The position numbers and the translations under genes were made by a program. Below are positions 22,805 to 30,195 of a DNA stretch of 64,000 nucleotides, one piece after another. The notes below the pieces were generated by a model. That model worked only from the letters and a program-made list of their open reading frames with translations. It searched no databases and was not told where the DNA came from. The stretch's first letter is position 1. The number at the start of each line of letters is the position of its first letter. This stretch comes from Pseudomonas ceruminis (GTDB taxonomy: Bacteria; Pseudomonadota; Gammaproteobacteria; Pseudomonadales; Pseudomonadaceae), in the NCBI RefSeq assembly GCF_021602025.1, contig NZ_BQHW01000018.1, positions 1 through 64,000 on the forward strand, given 5' to 3'.

Positions 22805-22900
22805 GAAAACCGTAGACAACCAGCCCGCCAAGCGTGGGCTTTCGCGGTACCGGGGCGTGGGTTTCACGACCCCGACCTTCCCTCGCAAGGAGCTGAACAG
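22805..22900 (+). repeat. Junction repeat R7
   Basis: TAGGAAAACCGTAGACAACC, stem 1 AGCCCGC-caag-CGTGGGCT, then a GCGGTACCGGGGC variant of the GTAGA segment, and a second hairpin GGGCGTGGGTTTCACGACCC. It belongs to the AGCCCGC subtype with R20, R22 and R23. Confidence 0.8.
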
Positions 22901-23245
22901 ATGAGTACCCGCCATATCGATAGCCCTGAATCACCGGCAATGGTGATGCCAAAAGATCAGTTCATACAGGAGGTTCTGGCTGACGTAGCAAAGACGAGCC
23001 CTGAACAAGCTCGGGTGATGGCCCAGATGGCCGTAGAACGGGAGCAGAGCCGTGAGCTCCGCAACATTTTGCGGCATCCTTTTGCCGTTTTGTTTGGCAC
23101 AGCGCTCCTACTTTCGATCGTGGCGGCGGCAGCGCTGTACATTTTGGGTGAACAATCGGAGGGCGCGCTTTATGTTCGAGTGGTCGCGTGTGCTGTGCTC
23201 TCGCTAGTGGGAGGCTGGGCTGTATTCAAGCCTAGGCGTGACTAA
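22901..23245 (+). CDS. Membrane protein with cytoplasmic N-terminus
   Basis: A 114-residue protein: about 55 hydrophilic residues, then two hydrophobic helices (around 64-84 and 93-108), and a short basic tail KPRRD. AAGGAG lies 8 bases before the ATG. Unrecognised. Confidence 0.72.
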   Translation: MSTRHIDSPESPAMVMPKDQFIQEVLADVAKTSPEQARVMAQMAVEREQSRELRNILRHPFAVLFGTALLLSIVAAAALYILGEQSEGALYVRVVACAVLSLVGGWAVFKPRRD

Positions 23246-23262
23246 CTCGGAAATCGGACACC

Positions 23263-23406
23263 ATGAACATCAAGAGCAGCAATGATTGCCGAGTATGCGG
23301 CGGTGATGGCTACGTTACCCAGGGCCGTTGCGAGCCCTGCCGTGGCACCGGGAAAGAGGGTAAGCCCAGCCAGCAATCGGCAGCCCCGAAGCCACCGTCC
23401 CGCTAA
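23263..23406 (+). CDS. 47-residue DnaJ-type zinc-finger peptide
   Basis: MNIKSSNDCRVCGGDGYVTQ then GRCEPCRGTGKEG: two CxxCxGxG repeats, the half-module of the DnaJ/Hsp40 zinc finger, followed by a flexible Ser/Pro/Gln tail. It is a free-standing zinc knuckle, too short to be a chaperone. It may bind protein or RNA. Confidence 0.72.
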   Translation: MNIKSSNDCRVCGGDGYVTQGRCEPCRGTGKEGKPSQQSAAPKPPSR

Positions 23407-23508
23407 CGAGGAAAACGCGGTACCGCCCAAGCCCAGCCATCGAGCTGGGCAGCGGCAGTAGAGGGACGCCCAATTTCGCGTCCGCGAAACTGACAGGGAG
23501 CACCATGC
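23407..23508 (+). repeat. Junction repeat R8 (two hairpins)
   Basis: GAGGAAAACGCGGTACCG, stem 1 AGCCCAGC-catcga-GCTGGGC, AGCGGCAGTAGA, stem 2 GGGACGC-ccaattt-CGCGTCCG, then CAGGGAGCACC. Confidence 0.88.
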
Positions 23509-23757
23509 ATGAGCGTGATCGTGAAGAAGGCCGAGAAGATCCAGGCAACGGTGGAATCGCTGGAAGCTGGGTTCAGCTTTGAGCAGTTCCTGGCGGCGTT
23601 CCAGGCTCAATATCCCAAGGACTGGGAGAAGGTGCAGCGCGAGTATGCCAAGCATGAACGCAAGACCAAACCAGGTAAAAGCCATCCCATGCCTGAGCCC
23701 GTCCAGTACATGCGCAATGCGCTGAATGTACACATGAAGGCCGGTAAGTCGAACTGA
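23509..23757 (+). CDS. 82-residue cassette protein
   Basis: MSVIVKKAEKIQATVESLEA start, helical, rich in Lys/Glu/Gln, with FSFEQFLAAFQAQYPKDWEK in the middle. Soluble. Resembles small phage DNA-associated proteins but no family is recognised. Confidence 0.7.
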   Translation: MSVIVKKAEKIQATVESLEAGFSFEQFLAAFQAQYPKDWEKVQREYAKHERKTKPGKSHPMPEPVQYMRNALNVHMKAGKSN

Positions 23758-23863
23758 TAGGAAACCGCTCAGCAGCACCTCAAGCCCCGGCCTAAAAACC
23801 GGGGCCGAGGACGTAGAAGCAAGCGCGGTTTTCGCGCCCGAGAAATCTGTTAGGGGAACGATT
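23758..23863 (+). repeat. Junction repeat R9 (two hairpins)
   Basis: GATAGGAAACCGCTCAGCAG, stem 1 AGCCCCGGCC-taaaaa-CCGGGGCC, GAGGACGTAGA, stem 2 GCGCGG-tttt-CGCGCCCG. The stem-1 sequence differs from R1-R8 on both arms, so pairing is kept by compensatory change. Confidence 0.88.
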
Positions 23864-24136
23864 ATGAATATTGCCGGCTACAAGATCGCTTGGGAAAGCC
23901 AACTGCCTAACCTGAGCGAGCGCATCAAGGCCAACTTTTATGCCAACGTTAACCACGTTGCGACAGGTGCGACCGAAACCGCGATCCATGAGGCTGCATT
24001 GGTAACGAAGGGATATGTCGTTGGCTTGATGGACGCCGAAGCAGTGAACGAGGAAGAGGCGGGCATTTTGGCGGGCATGCTTGTTCTAATCGAAACCAAG
24101 GCGAAAGCTAGGTTTAGCAAAGCCCCACTGTCTTAA
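23864..24136 (+). CDS. 90-residue cassette protein
   Basis: MNIAGYKIAWESQLPNLSER start. Mixed alpha/beta with a small-residue-rich centre (GATETAIHEAALVTKGYVVG) and an acidic stretch. Followed by TAACGGAAAAC. Unrecognised. Confidence 0.68.
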   Translation: MNIAGYKIAWESQLPNLSERIKANFYANVNHVATGATETAIHEAALVTKGYVVGLMDAEAVNEEEAGILAGMLVLIETKAKARFSKAPLS

Positions 24137-24244
24137 CGGAAAACGGACCAGCTACACCTAAACAACGGCACACCTGGGCCGCAGCAACAACCATAGAGGG
24201 CGCCATTCCGCGCCCGGTCACCAGATTGAATAGGAGTTTTAACA
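24137..24244 (+). repeat. Junction repeat R10
   Basis: CGGAAAACGGACCAGC; stem 1 is weak (ACAACGGCAC-ACCTGGGCCG); then CCATAGAGG and a clear stem 2 GGGCGCC-attcc-GCGCCCGG. Confidence 0.75.
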
Positions 24245-24505
24245 GTGGATGAGTCTGATTTGGATGCGCGCATTGAAGGCCTTGAGCGAGTACGGAGAAT
24301 CGGGATCTTTGCCTTTGTCTTGGCCGTCGTTTACGCGGGGGTGAGCTTTGTGGTCGATCCTGGGCCAGGGGCGGTGGGAAAGATCATTGCTACCTTGGGG
24401 CCGGTGACTGCAATCGCCGCCCTTATGGGCGTGACGACAGTGTTGGCGGGCGCTCAGTTGAAGTTGTGGCAGCTACGCCAAGAACGTAAGCGCCCAAGTC
24501 GGTAG
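24245..24505 (+). CDS. Two-helix membrane protein (GTG start)
   Basis: An 86-residue protein from GTG 24245, after AGGAGTTTTAACA. An acidic N-terminus is followed by helices at about residues 18-40 and 50-72 and a basic tail. Stop and junction are TAGGAAAAC. Unrecognised. Confidence 0.68.
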   Translation: MDESDLDARIEGLERVRRIGIFAFVLAVVYAGVSFVVDPGPGAVGKIIATLGPVTAIAALMGVTTVLAGAQLKLWQLRQERKRPSR

Positions 24506-24594
24506 GAAAACGCTCAGCTTCACCCCTAAGCCCTGGCCTAACAAACCGGGGCCGGGTCAGTAGGAGATGGCGCTATTTTCGCGCCCGCGAAACG
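24506..24594 (+). repeat. Junction repeat R11
   Basis: TAGGAAAACGCTCAGCTTCA, stem 1 AGCCCTGGCC-taacaaa-CCGGGGCC, GGGTCAGTAGGAG, stem 2 GGCGC-tatttt-CGCGCCCG. Confidence 0.85.
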
Positions 24595-24930
24595 ATGGAT
24601 AATTTGATGAAACCTGAAGCAACACCATTCAATAGCCCTGTTTGGCTGGTTTTTTACTCGGTCCTATCGACCATCAGTGTCGCAAATGTAAAAACGGCAT
24701 TAGACATGGAGTGGTGGTTTGGTGTCGGAGCGATGGGTTTTGCGGCTGCTTCGTTCGCCTTAGTGATAGTTACTTGCCGAGAGATAGGCAAAGGTCTGTC
24801 CAGCGCTCAGCAGCGCCCTTCAATAGTCGAGGACACTGCGCAGGCCGCATTGTCGATGCCAGCGGTCCAGGCTCTTGATACGAAGCTGGATGCTCTTTGT
24901 AAGCACCTCGGTGTCGACACCGTAAGTTGA
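24595..24930 (+). CDS. Membrane protein with short coiled tail
   Basis: 111 residues from ATG 24595; ATG 24607 (MKPEATPF) is an alternative. Helices at about residues 14-34 and 41-62, then a cytoplasmic tail ending LDTKLDALCKHLGVDTVS. Unrecognised. Confidence 0.66.
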   Translation: MDNLMKPEATPFNSPVWLVFYSVLSTISVANVKTALDMEWWFGVGAMGFAAASFALVIVTCREIGKGLSSAQQRPSIVEDTAQAALSMPAVQALDTKLDALCKHLGVDTVS

Positions 24931-25041
24931 TGGAAAATGCGGCGGATCTCCCGCCCAGGTACGCCCAAGCCCAGCCACCGAGCTGGGCAGCGGCAGTAGA
25001 GATGAATGCTTTTTGCCCCCGCCGAGACTAGGGAGAATAAT
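24931..25041 (+). repeat. Junction repeat R12 (two hairpins), duplicated
   Basis: GGAAAATGCGGCGGATC, stem 1 AGCCCAGC-caccga-GCTGGGC, AGCGGCAGTAGA; the second stem is weak, followed by TAGGGAGAATAA. Identical to R16. Confidence 0.88.
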
Positions 25042-25267
25042 TTGAAAACTGCATTTTGGTTTAGCTTCATGGTTGTGATGGCCATCGCAGCGGTTATTGC
25101 AGGAGGGCAGAAAAATGTCGTGGGCACATTCCTTGCGTTTTTTGCCCTCGCCGGTTCGGCGTTCACTTTCATGCTGTATTTCTTGGAAGGCAGGCAGTCT
25201 GCGAAACCGCATTCGAAGCTGCCCTCAGCTCCCGAAATGAATGACGCAAACTGTTAGCGGAAAGCGC
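24932..25267 (+). repeat. 336-bp perfect cassette duplication, copy 1
   Basis: As far as I can compare by eye, this stretch equals 28242-28577 base for base. It starts at GGAAAATGC and ends in GGAAAGCGC, so the repeated unit is exactly one junction block, one gene and the next junction motif. Sequences diverge immediately outside. The lack of differences means the copying was recent. Confidence 0.92.
25042..25257 (+). CDS. Two-helix membrane protein, duplicate copy 1
   Basis: A 71-residue protein starting at TTG 25042 after TAGGGAGAATAA; an in-frame ATG at 25006 lies inside the junction hairpin and is less likely. Two helices (about 2-20 and 27-48) and a hydrophilic tail. Identical protein at 28352-28567. 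Confidence 0.7.
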   Translation: MKTAFWFSFMVVMAIAAVIAGGQKNVVGTFLAFFALAGSAFTFMLYFLEGRQSAKPHSKLPSAPEMNDANC

Positions 25268-25361
25268 TCAGAGGCACCCCAAGCCCTGGCCCTCAAAAGC
25301 CGGGGCCGAGGACGTAGAAAGGGATGCATTCGCTCCCCAGTATTGAGCAGGAAAAACACAT
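25258..25361 (+). repeat. Junction repeat R13
   Basis: GCGGAAAGCGCTCAGAGG, stem 1 AGCCCTGGCCC-tcaaa-AGCCGGGGCC, GAGGACGTAGA; stem 2 is eroded (GGGATGCATTCGCTCCCC). AGCAGGAAAAAC precedes the gene. Confidence 0.82.
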
Positions 25362-25577
25362 ATGATGAAAGCAGTGATGTTCGTCGCCATTTCGTTCAGC
25401 GGCGTTAGCGAGAGCACCTATACAATTCCGGGTTATGAGTCCCTAGATGAATGCAAGCAATCCCAGCCGACCGTTACCAAACAGATTATGACTGAGCCTT
25501 TTATGGGCTCAACTGGGAAGCTCTATCCGAAAAACTCATTGCCGGAGCGAGTAAAAACCAAGTGCGTTGAGTTATAG
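25362..25577 (+). CDS. 71-residue possible secreted peptide
   Basis: MMKAVMFVAISFSGVSESTY start resembles a weak signal or anchor segment. The remainder is polar with two Cys (DECKQSQ and KTKCVEL), possibly a disulfide. Unrecognised. Confidence 0.62.
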   Translation: MMKAVMFVAISFSGVSESTYTIPGYESLDECKQSQPTVTKQIMTEPFMGSTGKLYPKNSLPERVKTKCVEL

Positions 25578-25776
25578 GAAGCCCTGAAATATCCGATGAA
25601 TCACGAAAAGTTGGCCTGCTGGATTTGAGGGCGAGCCTGGCTGGGGCATCACCGACTGCAGGACCTCGGAATCCGCCAGAAACGCCTAGGCCTGCCCATG
25701 CTGGGCTGAGGCCGTAGAGGGGGCCGGTATGCGTGCCCAGAATCGAACAGGAATATGTCTTGGAGTGAAATGACGC
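25578..25776 (+). repeat. Junction repeat R14, extended
   Basis: TAGGAAGCCC, then about 80 bp of unique sequence without a gene, then CCTGCCCATGCTGGGC, TGAGGCCGTAGA and GGGGCCGGTATGCGTGCCC. The extra DNA may be a decayed cassette. Confidence 0.65.
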
Positions 25777-25944
25777 ATGAACTCAAAAGTTTTGTTCGGT
25801 GGCGCGGTTCTCGTGTCGCTCGGCGGGTTGTCCTTGTGGTTTCTAAGGGGCGCCTCCCCAGATCCTTATTTTGCTGCCAGCTGGGCGCTCGCAGTGATGG
25901 GTTTAGCATCTCGCCGGGGGACGAGCTTTCGTCGGCCACATTGA
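25777..25944 (+). CDS. 55-residue membrane peptide
   Basis: MNSKVLFGGAVLVSLGGLSL start, one or two hydrophobic helices (residues 3-23 and 31-44) and an Arg-rich end. GGAG lies 11 bases upstream. An overlapping frame from 25755 is longer, but its product looks less like a protein, so this frame is preferred. Confidence 0.5.
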   Translation: MNSKVLFGGAVLVSLGGLSLWFLRGASPDPYFAASWALAVMGLASRRGTSFRRPH

Positions 25945-26016
25945 GCAGCGTCGTTGGCCAAGATCGTCCAGTTCTCGTAAGGCCCTCACCGGGTTAAATG
26001 AAAGGAAATCATCACG

Positions 26017-26286
26017 ATGATGATCGATGCTAAACCGCTGCTGGCAAGTCTCGCCCAGGTTCGTGACGCACGCGCAAAGCTCGCAGACATTGCCGACACG
26101 CAAGTGCAGCTGCAGGAGCGAGACAAGGTAGCAGCGCTTGCCCGCTACGAGACATACGACCGGGAATACCGCGATGCTGAATTGACCCTGCGCGTCGCTA
26201 GTAGCGACCTGGTCCGCAACCTTGAACAACTTCTGGCCCCCCACGAAACGGCAGAGGCGGACCTGTTGAGTAAACAATCGAACTAG
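26017..26286 (+). CDS. 89-residue coiled-coil protein
   Basis: MMIDAKPLLASLAQVRDARA start; almost entirely helical and charged, likely a coiled coil. AAAGGAAATC upstream. Unrecognised. Confidence 0.68.
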   Translation: MMIDAKPLLASLAQVRDARAKLADIADTQVQLQERDKVAALARYETYDREYRDAELTLRVASSDLVRNLEQLLAPHETAEADLLSKQSN

Positions 26287-26297
26287 GTAGGAAATTT

Positions 26298-26831
26298 ATG
26301 GGACTTGCCGCTTTTAGCACCCCCAAAGACATGGCCCTCAAGCTGTTCCGCGAGGCAGGACGAACCTGGAACGCGAAAACCTTTGAGGATATGGGAGACC
26401 ATTTGCTCAATTTCAGCGTTACAAATTCCGCGCTGAGGGATTGGGTGATGCACCACCAGGGCCACGCTAAAGGCTCTGCTGCCTATGAAACCTGGCGATG
26501 TGGAGCTAAAGGCTACCTTGGCGAATGTGCGGACATCGCGAACGTAACGAAGCATTTTCACCTTAGAAAGAAGATAGCCACGCTGAATGAGGTCGAGGAA
26601 ACACGAGTGGCGCTTGGCCCGTTTGGTGCTATTGAAGGGTCGGAATCAAGCCATCCATCTTTCGAAATTGTCCTCAGCGATGGTAAGGCTATCGACTTGC
26701 TGCAATTTCTCTTTCAGATTTGTTCGGCTTGGGAATCAATCTTTAAGGCCGACTCGAACCTAGGTGAACTGCCTTCTCATGCGTACTTCATGATGGTGAA
26801 GTCACCAGGCGCAGCGAAAGCCACGAGTTAA
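26298..26831 (+). CDS. 177-residue hypothetical cassette protein
   Basis: MGLAAFSTPKDMALKLFREA start. Soluble mixed protein, lower in GC than its neighbours. TAGGAAATTT forms the junction. Segments such as NSALRDWVMHHQGHAKGSAA and IDLLQFLFQICSAWESIF do not point to a family I know. Confidence 0.7.
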   Translation: MGLAAFSTPKDMALKLFREAGRTWNAKTFEDMGDHLLNFSVTNSALRDWVMHHQGHAKGSAAYETWRCGAKGYLGECADIANVTKHFHLRKKIATLNEVEETRVALGPFGAIEGSESSHPSFEIVLSDGKAIDLLQFLFQICSAWESIFKADSNLGELPSHAYFMMVKSPGAAKATS

Positions 26832-26930
26832 GGGAAAACCGCTCCGCTGCACCCCGAGCCCCGCCCTGCGGGGCTGAGGGCGTAGAAGGACGCCCATTTT
26901 CTCGTCCGCGAACACGATAGGAAGTAGACC
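26832..26930 (+). repeat. Junction repeat R15 (two hairpins)
   Basis: AGGGAAAACCGCTCCGCTGC, stem 1 AGCCCCGC-cct-GCGGGGCT, GAGGGCGTAGA, stem 2 GGACG-cccattttct-CGTCC. Compensatory changes in stem 1 relative to R1. Confidence 0.88.
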
Positions 26931-27254
26931 ATGGATGTGACGAAATCGCGTGAGGCATATATCGACGAGCGCCGGCAGACCGAGGCCGAGCGCAAGGCCC
27001 GTGCCGCTGAAAAGCTCAAGGATCACCAGTACACCTGCCTTGTGAAGCAGTCCGACGTTGAGGTATGGCGTTGCAAGGCTGAGCGCACCACTGCCTATGC
27101 CTTCGACATCATGATGACCCGGTTCGGAATCGCGGTGGTCGGCGATATCGGCGACCTGACGTTCAGTGTCGGCTTGGGCTATGGCATGTCGTTCCTGGCG
27201 GGTGATGACGTCACCTACTACCTGCACACCAAGCTCAACGAGTCCCATAAATAA
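26931..27254 (+). CDS. 107-residue cassette protein
   Basis: MDVTKSREAYIDERRQTEAE start: a charged helix of about 40 residues, then a beta-rich glycine-containing domain (FGIAVVGDIGDLTFSVGLGY). Two Cys in the middle. The gene ends 3 bp before the next start. Unrecognised. Confidence 0.7.
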   Translation: MDVTKSREAYIDERRQTEAERKARAAEKLKDHQYTCLVKQSDVEVWRCKAERTTAYAFDIMMTRFGIAVVGDIGDLTFSVGLGYGMSFLAGDDVTYYLHTKLNESHK

Positions 27255-27257
27255 CAG

Positions 27258-27674
27258 GTGTTCAGCACAAACCTGTTCCGTCAGGTGCTGGTGTCGAGCA
27301 TATGCCGGGAGCTGCATGACGAGTGTTCTGAGGAAATTTGGGACACCCTGCCCGCGTGGGTTCAGGATGCTGACCTGGTGCGGGGGTCGCACTGGCAGGA
27401 ATTCCGGGCACTGACCCTGATTCATCGTCGCGACCTCCATAACGGCGATGATCGGTGGATGCACTGGGACGACCTTTTTGATGCTGCCGAACAGATCGAC
27501 TCCACCGAGGAAGCGCACCTGTTCATGCGCGACAATGCCGAAGTGCTTTGCTTGGGCGAAGAGTGGTACGAGCACCGCGTTACCGAGACGTGCGACAGCC
27601 TCTATGCGCAGCTGTACATGATTAACCACGCGGCCAAGGCGATCATGACCCAAGCCGATCAGGCTGCCGCCTGA
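27258..27674 (+). CDS. 138-residue helical protein (GTG start)
   Basis: Starts at GTG 27258 (MFSTNLFRQVLVSSICRELH), immediately after the previous gene, so the two are probably co-translated. Acidic and aromatic-rich, predicted helical. A 3' fragment of this cassette survives at 33733-33785. Confidence 0.68.
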   Translation: MFSTNLFRQVLVSSICRELHDECSEEIWDTLPAWVQDADLVRGSHWQEFRALTLIHRRDLHNGDDRWMHWDDLFDAAEQIDSTEEAHLFMRDNAEVLCLGEEWYEHRVTETCDSLYAQLYMINHAAKAIMTQADQAAA

Positions 27675-27688
27675 AGGAAATCGTGACC

Positions 27689-28087
27689 ATGATCTATCGA
27701 GTTATCGCCAGTTCGACGGCGCCTGATTGGAAGGATCGCGAAGCCATGGAGCGCGTCGTGTTCTTCGAGGCGCACACCAGGGTGGAAGCACATCAGCGTT
27801 TGAAGGATCTTCTGTCGGCGCTGTGGGCAGTCAGTCCAGAAACCATTGAGTATTACAACCTCGATGATGAACTCGAAATGATTTCTTATTCCATCGGTGG
27901 GGATGAAACCGGGGACCATCGGTTTTTTGAGTCTGGTGCCGCGCATGGTCAGCCGATGTATGTCGGTGGCAACGGCCATCCCCTGATGCTTTTGCACCGA
28001 AGCCTTGACCGTATGATGGCGGCGTACTTCACGTTGCCCCACCGTGGCGAGTCTGGATTGCGTATCCACCTCGGCAAGTTCGACTGA
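27689..28087 (+). CDS. 132-residue acidic cassette protein
   Basis: ATG 27689 after AAGGAAATCGTGACC. The N-terminus YRVIASSTAPDWKDREAM suggests a small alpha/beta fold. Acidic throughout. Unrecognised. Confidence 0.7.
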   Translation: MIYRVIASSTAPDWKDREAMERVVFFEAHTRVEAHQRLKDLLSALWAVSPETIEYYNLDDELEMISYSIGGDETGDHRFFESGAAHGQPMYVGGNGHPLMLLHRSLDRMMAAYFTLPHRGESGLRIHLGKFD

Positions 28088-28103
28088 TCCAGGTAAATCG
28101 CCA

Positions 28104-28226
28104 ATGGAGACTTCAAAAAACCTGCTGCTCTTGCTCATGGTGATGGGTGCCTGCGGCATCGTAGGCACCTGGTCTGGCATCAAAGAGACGATGAAAGGGC
28201 TGATTACTGTTCTGCGTCGTGACTGA
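28104..28226 (+). CDS. 40-residue membrane peptide
   Basis: METSKNLLLLLMVMGACGIV start, one strong hydrophobic helix (6-24), then an amphipathic basic end. Preceded by CAGGTAAATCGCCA. A typical small membrane peptide. Confidence 0.55.
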   Translation: METSKNLLLLLMVMGACGIVGTWSGIKETMKGLITVLRRD

Positions 28227-28351
28227 CCCCACCAACCTCACGGAAAATGCGGCGGATCTCCCGCCCAGGTACGCCCAAGCCCAGCCACCGAGCTGGGCAG
28301 CGGCAGTAGAGATGAATGCTTTTTGCCCCCGCCGAGACTAGGGAGAATAAT
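28227..28351 (+). repeat. Junction repeat R16 (copy of R12)
   Basis: From GGAAAATGC at 28242 identical to R12, with the same stem 1 and GCAGTAGAG segment. Confidence 0.9.
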
Positions 28352-28577
28352 TTGAAAACTGCATTTTGGTTTAGCTTCATGGTTGTGATGGCCATCGCAG
28401 CGGTTATTGCAGGAGGGCAGAAAAATGTCGTGGGCACATTCCTTGCGTTTTTTGCCCTCGCCGGTTCGGCGTTCACTTTCATGCTGTATTTCTTGGAAGG
28501 CAGGCAGTCTGCGAAACCGCATTCGAAGCTGCCCTCAGCTCCCGAAATGAATGACGCAAACTGTTAGCGGAAAGCGC
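28242..28577 (+). repeat. 336-bp perfect cassette duplication, copy 2
   Basis: Second copy of 24932-25267. The flanking genes differ, so a single cassette was copied or moved about 3.3 kb, with both breakpoints in the GGAAA junction motif. Confidence 0.92.
28352..28567 (+). CDS. Two-helix membrane protein, duplicate copy 2
   Basis: Identical to the protein at 25042-25257 (TTG start, 71 residues, two helices). The perfect identity supports recent duplication. Confidence 0.7.
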   Translation: MKTAFWFSFMVVMAIAAVIAGGQKNVVGTFLAFFALAGSAFTFMLYFLEGRQSAKPHSKLPSAPEMNDANC

Positions 28578-28659
28578 GGTACCGCCCAAGCCCAGCCACC
28601 CGCTGTGCAGCGGCAGTAGAGGACGCCGGATCGGCGTCGACCCTATCGAAGGAGTGAGC
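28568..28659 (+). repeat. Junction repeat R17 (two hairpins)
   Basis: GCGGAAAGCGCGGTACCG, stem 1 AGCCCAGC-cacc-CGCTGTGC (one mismatch), AGCGGCAGTAGA, stem 2 GGACGCC-ggat-CGGCGTCG, then GAAGGAGTGAGC. Confidence 0.88.
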
Positions 28660-28824
28660 ATGACGTACGCAATCGAGCAGATAAAACCCGAGGGTTCCAC
28701 AGGCGCCATAGTCGTCACCTGGGACGGCGTGGAGGTTGCGGATTTCACTCATCGCGACAGCGCTGAATATTACGTGGAGCGCGATGTGGCGAACCGCCGC
28801 CGAGCTGATCAGCCGGACGCTTAG
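28660..28824 (+). CDS. 54-residue cassette protein
   Basis: MTYAIEQIKPEGSTGAIVVT start, small beta-strand-rich domain then a charged helix (YYVERDVANRRRADQPDA). GAAGGAG lies 8 bases upstream. Stop and junction read TAGGAAACC. Unrecognised. Confidence 0.65.
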   Translation: MTYAIEQIKPEGSTGAIVVTWDGVEVADFTHRDSAEYYVERDVANRRRADQPDA

Positions 28825-28924
28825 GAAACCGCCCAGGTACACCCCAGCCCAGCCTAACCCGTGGGGCCGTTGCCATAAGAGAGGCGCAATTTTTGCGCCC
28901 AGGATTGAGCAGGAAAGAGCTGCT
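28825..28924 (+). repeat. Junction repeat R18
   Basis: TAGGAAACCGCCCAGGTACA, weaker stem 1 (AGCCCAGC...GTGGGGCC), CCATAAGAG, clear stem 2 AGGCGCAA-ttt-TTGCGCCC, and GCAGGAAAGAGC. Confidence 0.8.
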
Positions 28925-29233
28925 ATGACCCAGACAGTCACCCGGCCATCGATAACGTTGTTTACAGCAGCTACTTGCGGTGTACTAGCAGGTTTGGCGA
29001 TTGTCGCTGCGGCCAAGATGGTTTTGTTGGACCCCTTTCTCGCAGCCCAAGCAGCTGCAGAGGAGCGAAGAATCCAGGCCGAAAACCTTCGTAGAGATGA
29101 AATTGTAGCTGAGCATATCGTCAAGCTCGATGGAGAGCTGAAATTGATGGCTTGCTGGGGATACATGGGTGGTCTACTCGAACAAAAGCTACCCATTTCA
29201 ACCATCATCAGACAGGCATGCTCGCCAAGTTAA
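28925..29233 (+). CDS. Membrane-anchored coiled-coil protein
   Basis: A 102-residue protein: one hydrophobic helix (about 11-31), then a charged helical stretch (AAEERRIQAENLRRDEIVAE) and a less polar end with two Cys. Unrecognised. Confidence 0.7.
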   Translation: MTQTVTRPSITLFTAATCGVLAGLAIVAAAKMVLLDPFLAAQAAAEERRIQAENLRRDEIVAEHIVKLDGELKLMACWGYMGGLLEQKLPISTIIRQACSPS

Positions 29234-29360
29234 AGAGCGCAAAGGGTTATCGAAAAACTGAATGCCCAGTCGAGTAAATAAGGCGGCTATCGCGCTTAGG
29301 GGCTGCTGGCTGCTGCAATCCGGGGCGACAAGTCATCCCCGTCCACCATCAGCTCCACGA
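29234..29360 (+). other. Gene-free stretch inside the array
   Basis: About 130 bp with no convincing gene and no complete junction repeat; perhaps the remains of a lost cassette. Confidence 0.4.
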
Positions 29361-29443
29361 ACAACGGAAATCCCGCCCAAGCCAAGCCATCGAGCTGGGC
29401 AGCCACGTTGGACCGGCACATTAACAACCCAAAAGGAGTCGCT
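29361..29443 (+). repeat. Junction repeat R19 (copy of R1)
   Basis: ACGGAAATCCCGCCCAAGCC, stem 1 with catcga loop and GCTGGGC arm, then CACGTTGGACCGGCAC and AAAAGGAG, nearly identical to R1. Similarity starts close to GGAAA. Confidence 0.88.
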
Positions 29444-29656
29444 ATGAACACGGACCTGATCGTCAACCGGATTTTGTTCACACCAGTGGCAGCAGGCTTT
29501 GGGTGGATCGTTGCCACCATGATTCTCATAGGGCTAAAACTGGCCTTCCCCACGTTTTCAACCACATGGATTGAGCGCGCAGGCCCTATCGGCGCCATTG
29601 TGGGCATCATCATTTTCTACGCGATGACCTGGAAGGAAGGTCGCTCGGCCAAATAG
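29444..29656 (+). CDS. Small membrane protein, copy B
   Basis: A 70-residue paralogue of the protein at 17518-17730 with only a few substitutions (for example Asn for Lys at residue 8). Two membrane helices. The copy includes the junction repeat upstream and diverges shortly after the stop. Confidence 0.78.
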   Translation: MNTDLIVNRILFTPVAAGFGWIVATMILIGLKLAFPTFSTTWIERAGPIGAIVGIIIFYAMTWKEGRSAK

Positions 29657-29705
29657 GCCCATGCCCGAGTTGGACGGTTTAAACGGAAGTTGAGGGAAAA
29701 CCGCA

Positions 29706-29915
29706 ATGAATGATGCACCAAATGTACAGGCCGTCTGGTCGCTCAGCCTTTCCGTTGCTTGCCCTGCGTGTAAGCACGATTTTGATGTGCTGGAGACACA
29801 CGACATCGGCGCCGAAGGAATTCAGACCTGTGAGCACGACACGGAAGCCAGCCGGAATGTCGAGTTGGGTTGCCCTGAGTGCGGACACGAGTTTCTTGCA
29901 GACCTGGCGTACTGA
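29706..29915 (+). CDS. Zinc-ribbon protein
   Basis: A 69-residue protein with VACPACKHDFDV near residues 18-29 and LGCPECGHEFLADL near the end: two CPxCxHxF knuckles, a zinc ribbon. GAGGGAAAACCGCA precedes the ATG. Confidence 0.72.
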   Translation: MNDAPNVQAVWSLSLSVACPACKHDFDVLETHDIGAEGIQTCEHDTEASRNVELGCPECGHEFLADLAY

Positions 29916-29934
29916 TCGAATCAAGGAATACGAT

Positions 29935-30195
29935 ATGACCCTCATTGTGCAAAGCGACAACGCCGCCGAATCTGCGCCCAAAATTTCGTTCAATCATTGC
30001 GGCCAGATGCCTTGGAGTGGTCGCCACCAGTCGGCCTTTACCGGCCTTGAACTGGTTGAGCTGTTCGCGTTCTGCGAAGCAGAAGGGAACCGTCAAGGCC
30101 GCAACGATGCAAATCAAGACCGGATAGGAACGCGGGAGGAAGCCCCGTTTCACCAGGACTTCAGCGATGAGCACACCTACTGCATTTCAAACTAG
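29935..30195 (+). CDS. Cassette protein with chimeric 3' end
   Basis: An 86-residue frame starting MTLIVQSDNAAESAPKISFN. Its last 10 codons lie inside the next cassette, overlapping the ParB-like gene by 29 bases in another frame, and no GGAAA junction separates them. The original 3' end was apparently lost when the ParB-like cassette joined at about 30163, leaving a chimeric tail. Confidence 0.6.
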   Translation: MTLIVQSDNAAESAPKISFNHCGQMPWSGRHQSAFTGLELVELFAFCEAEGNRQGRNDANQDRIGTREEAPFHQDFSDEHTYCISN

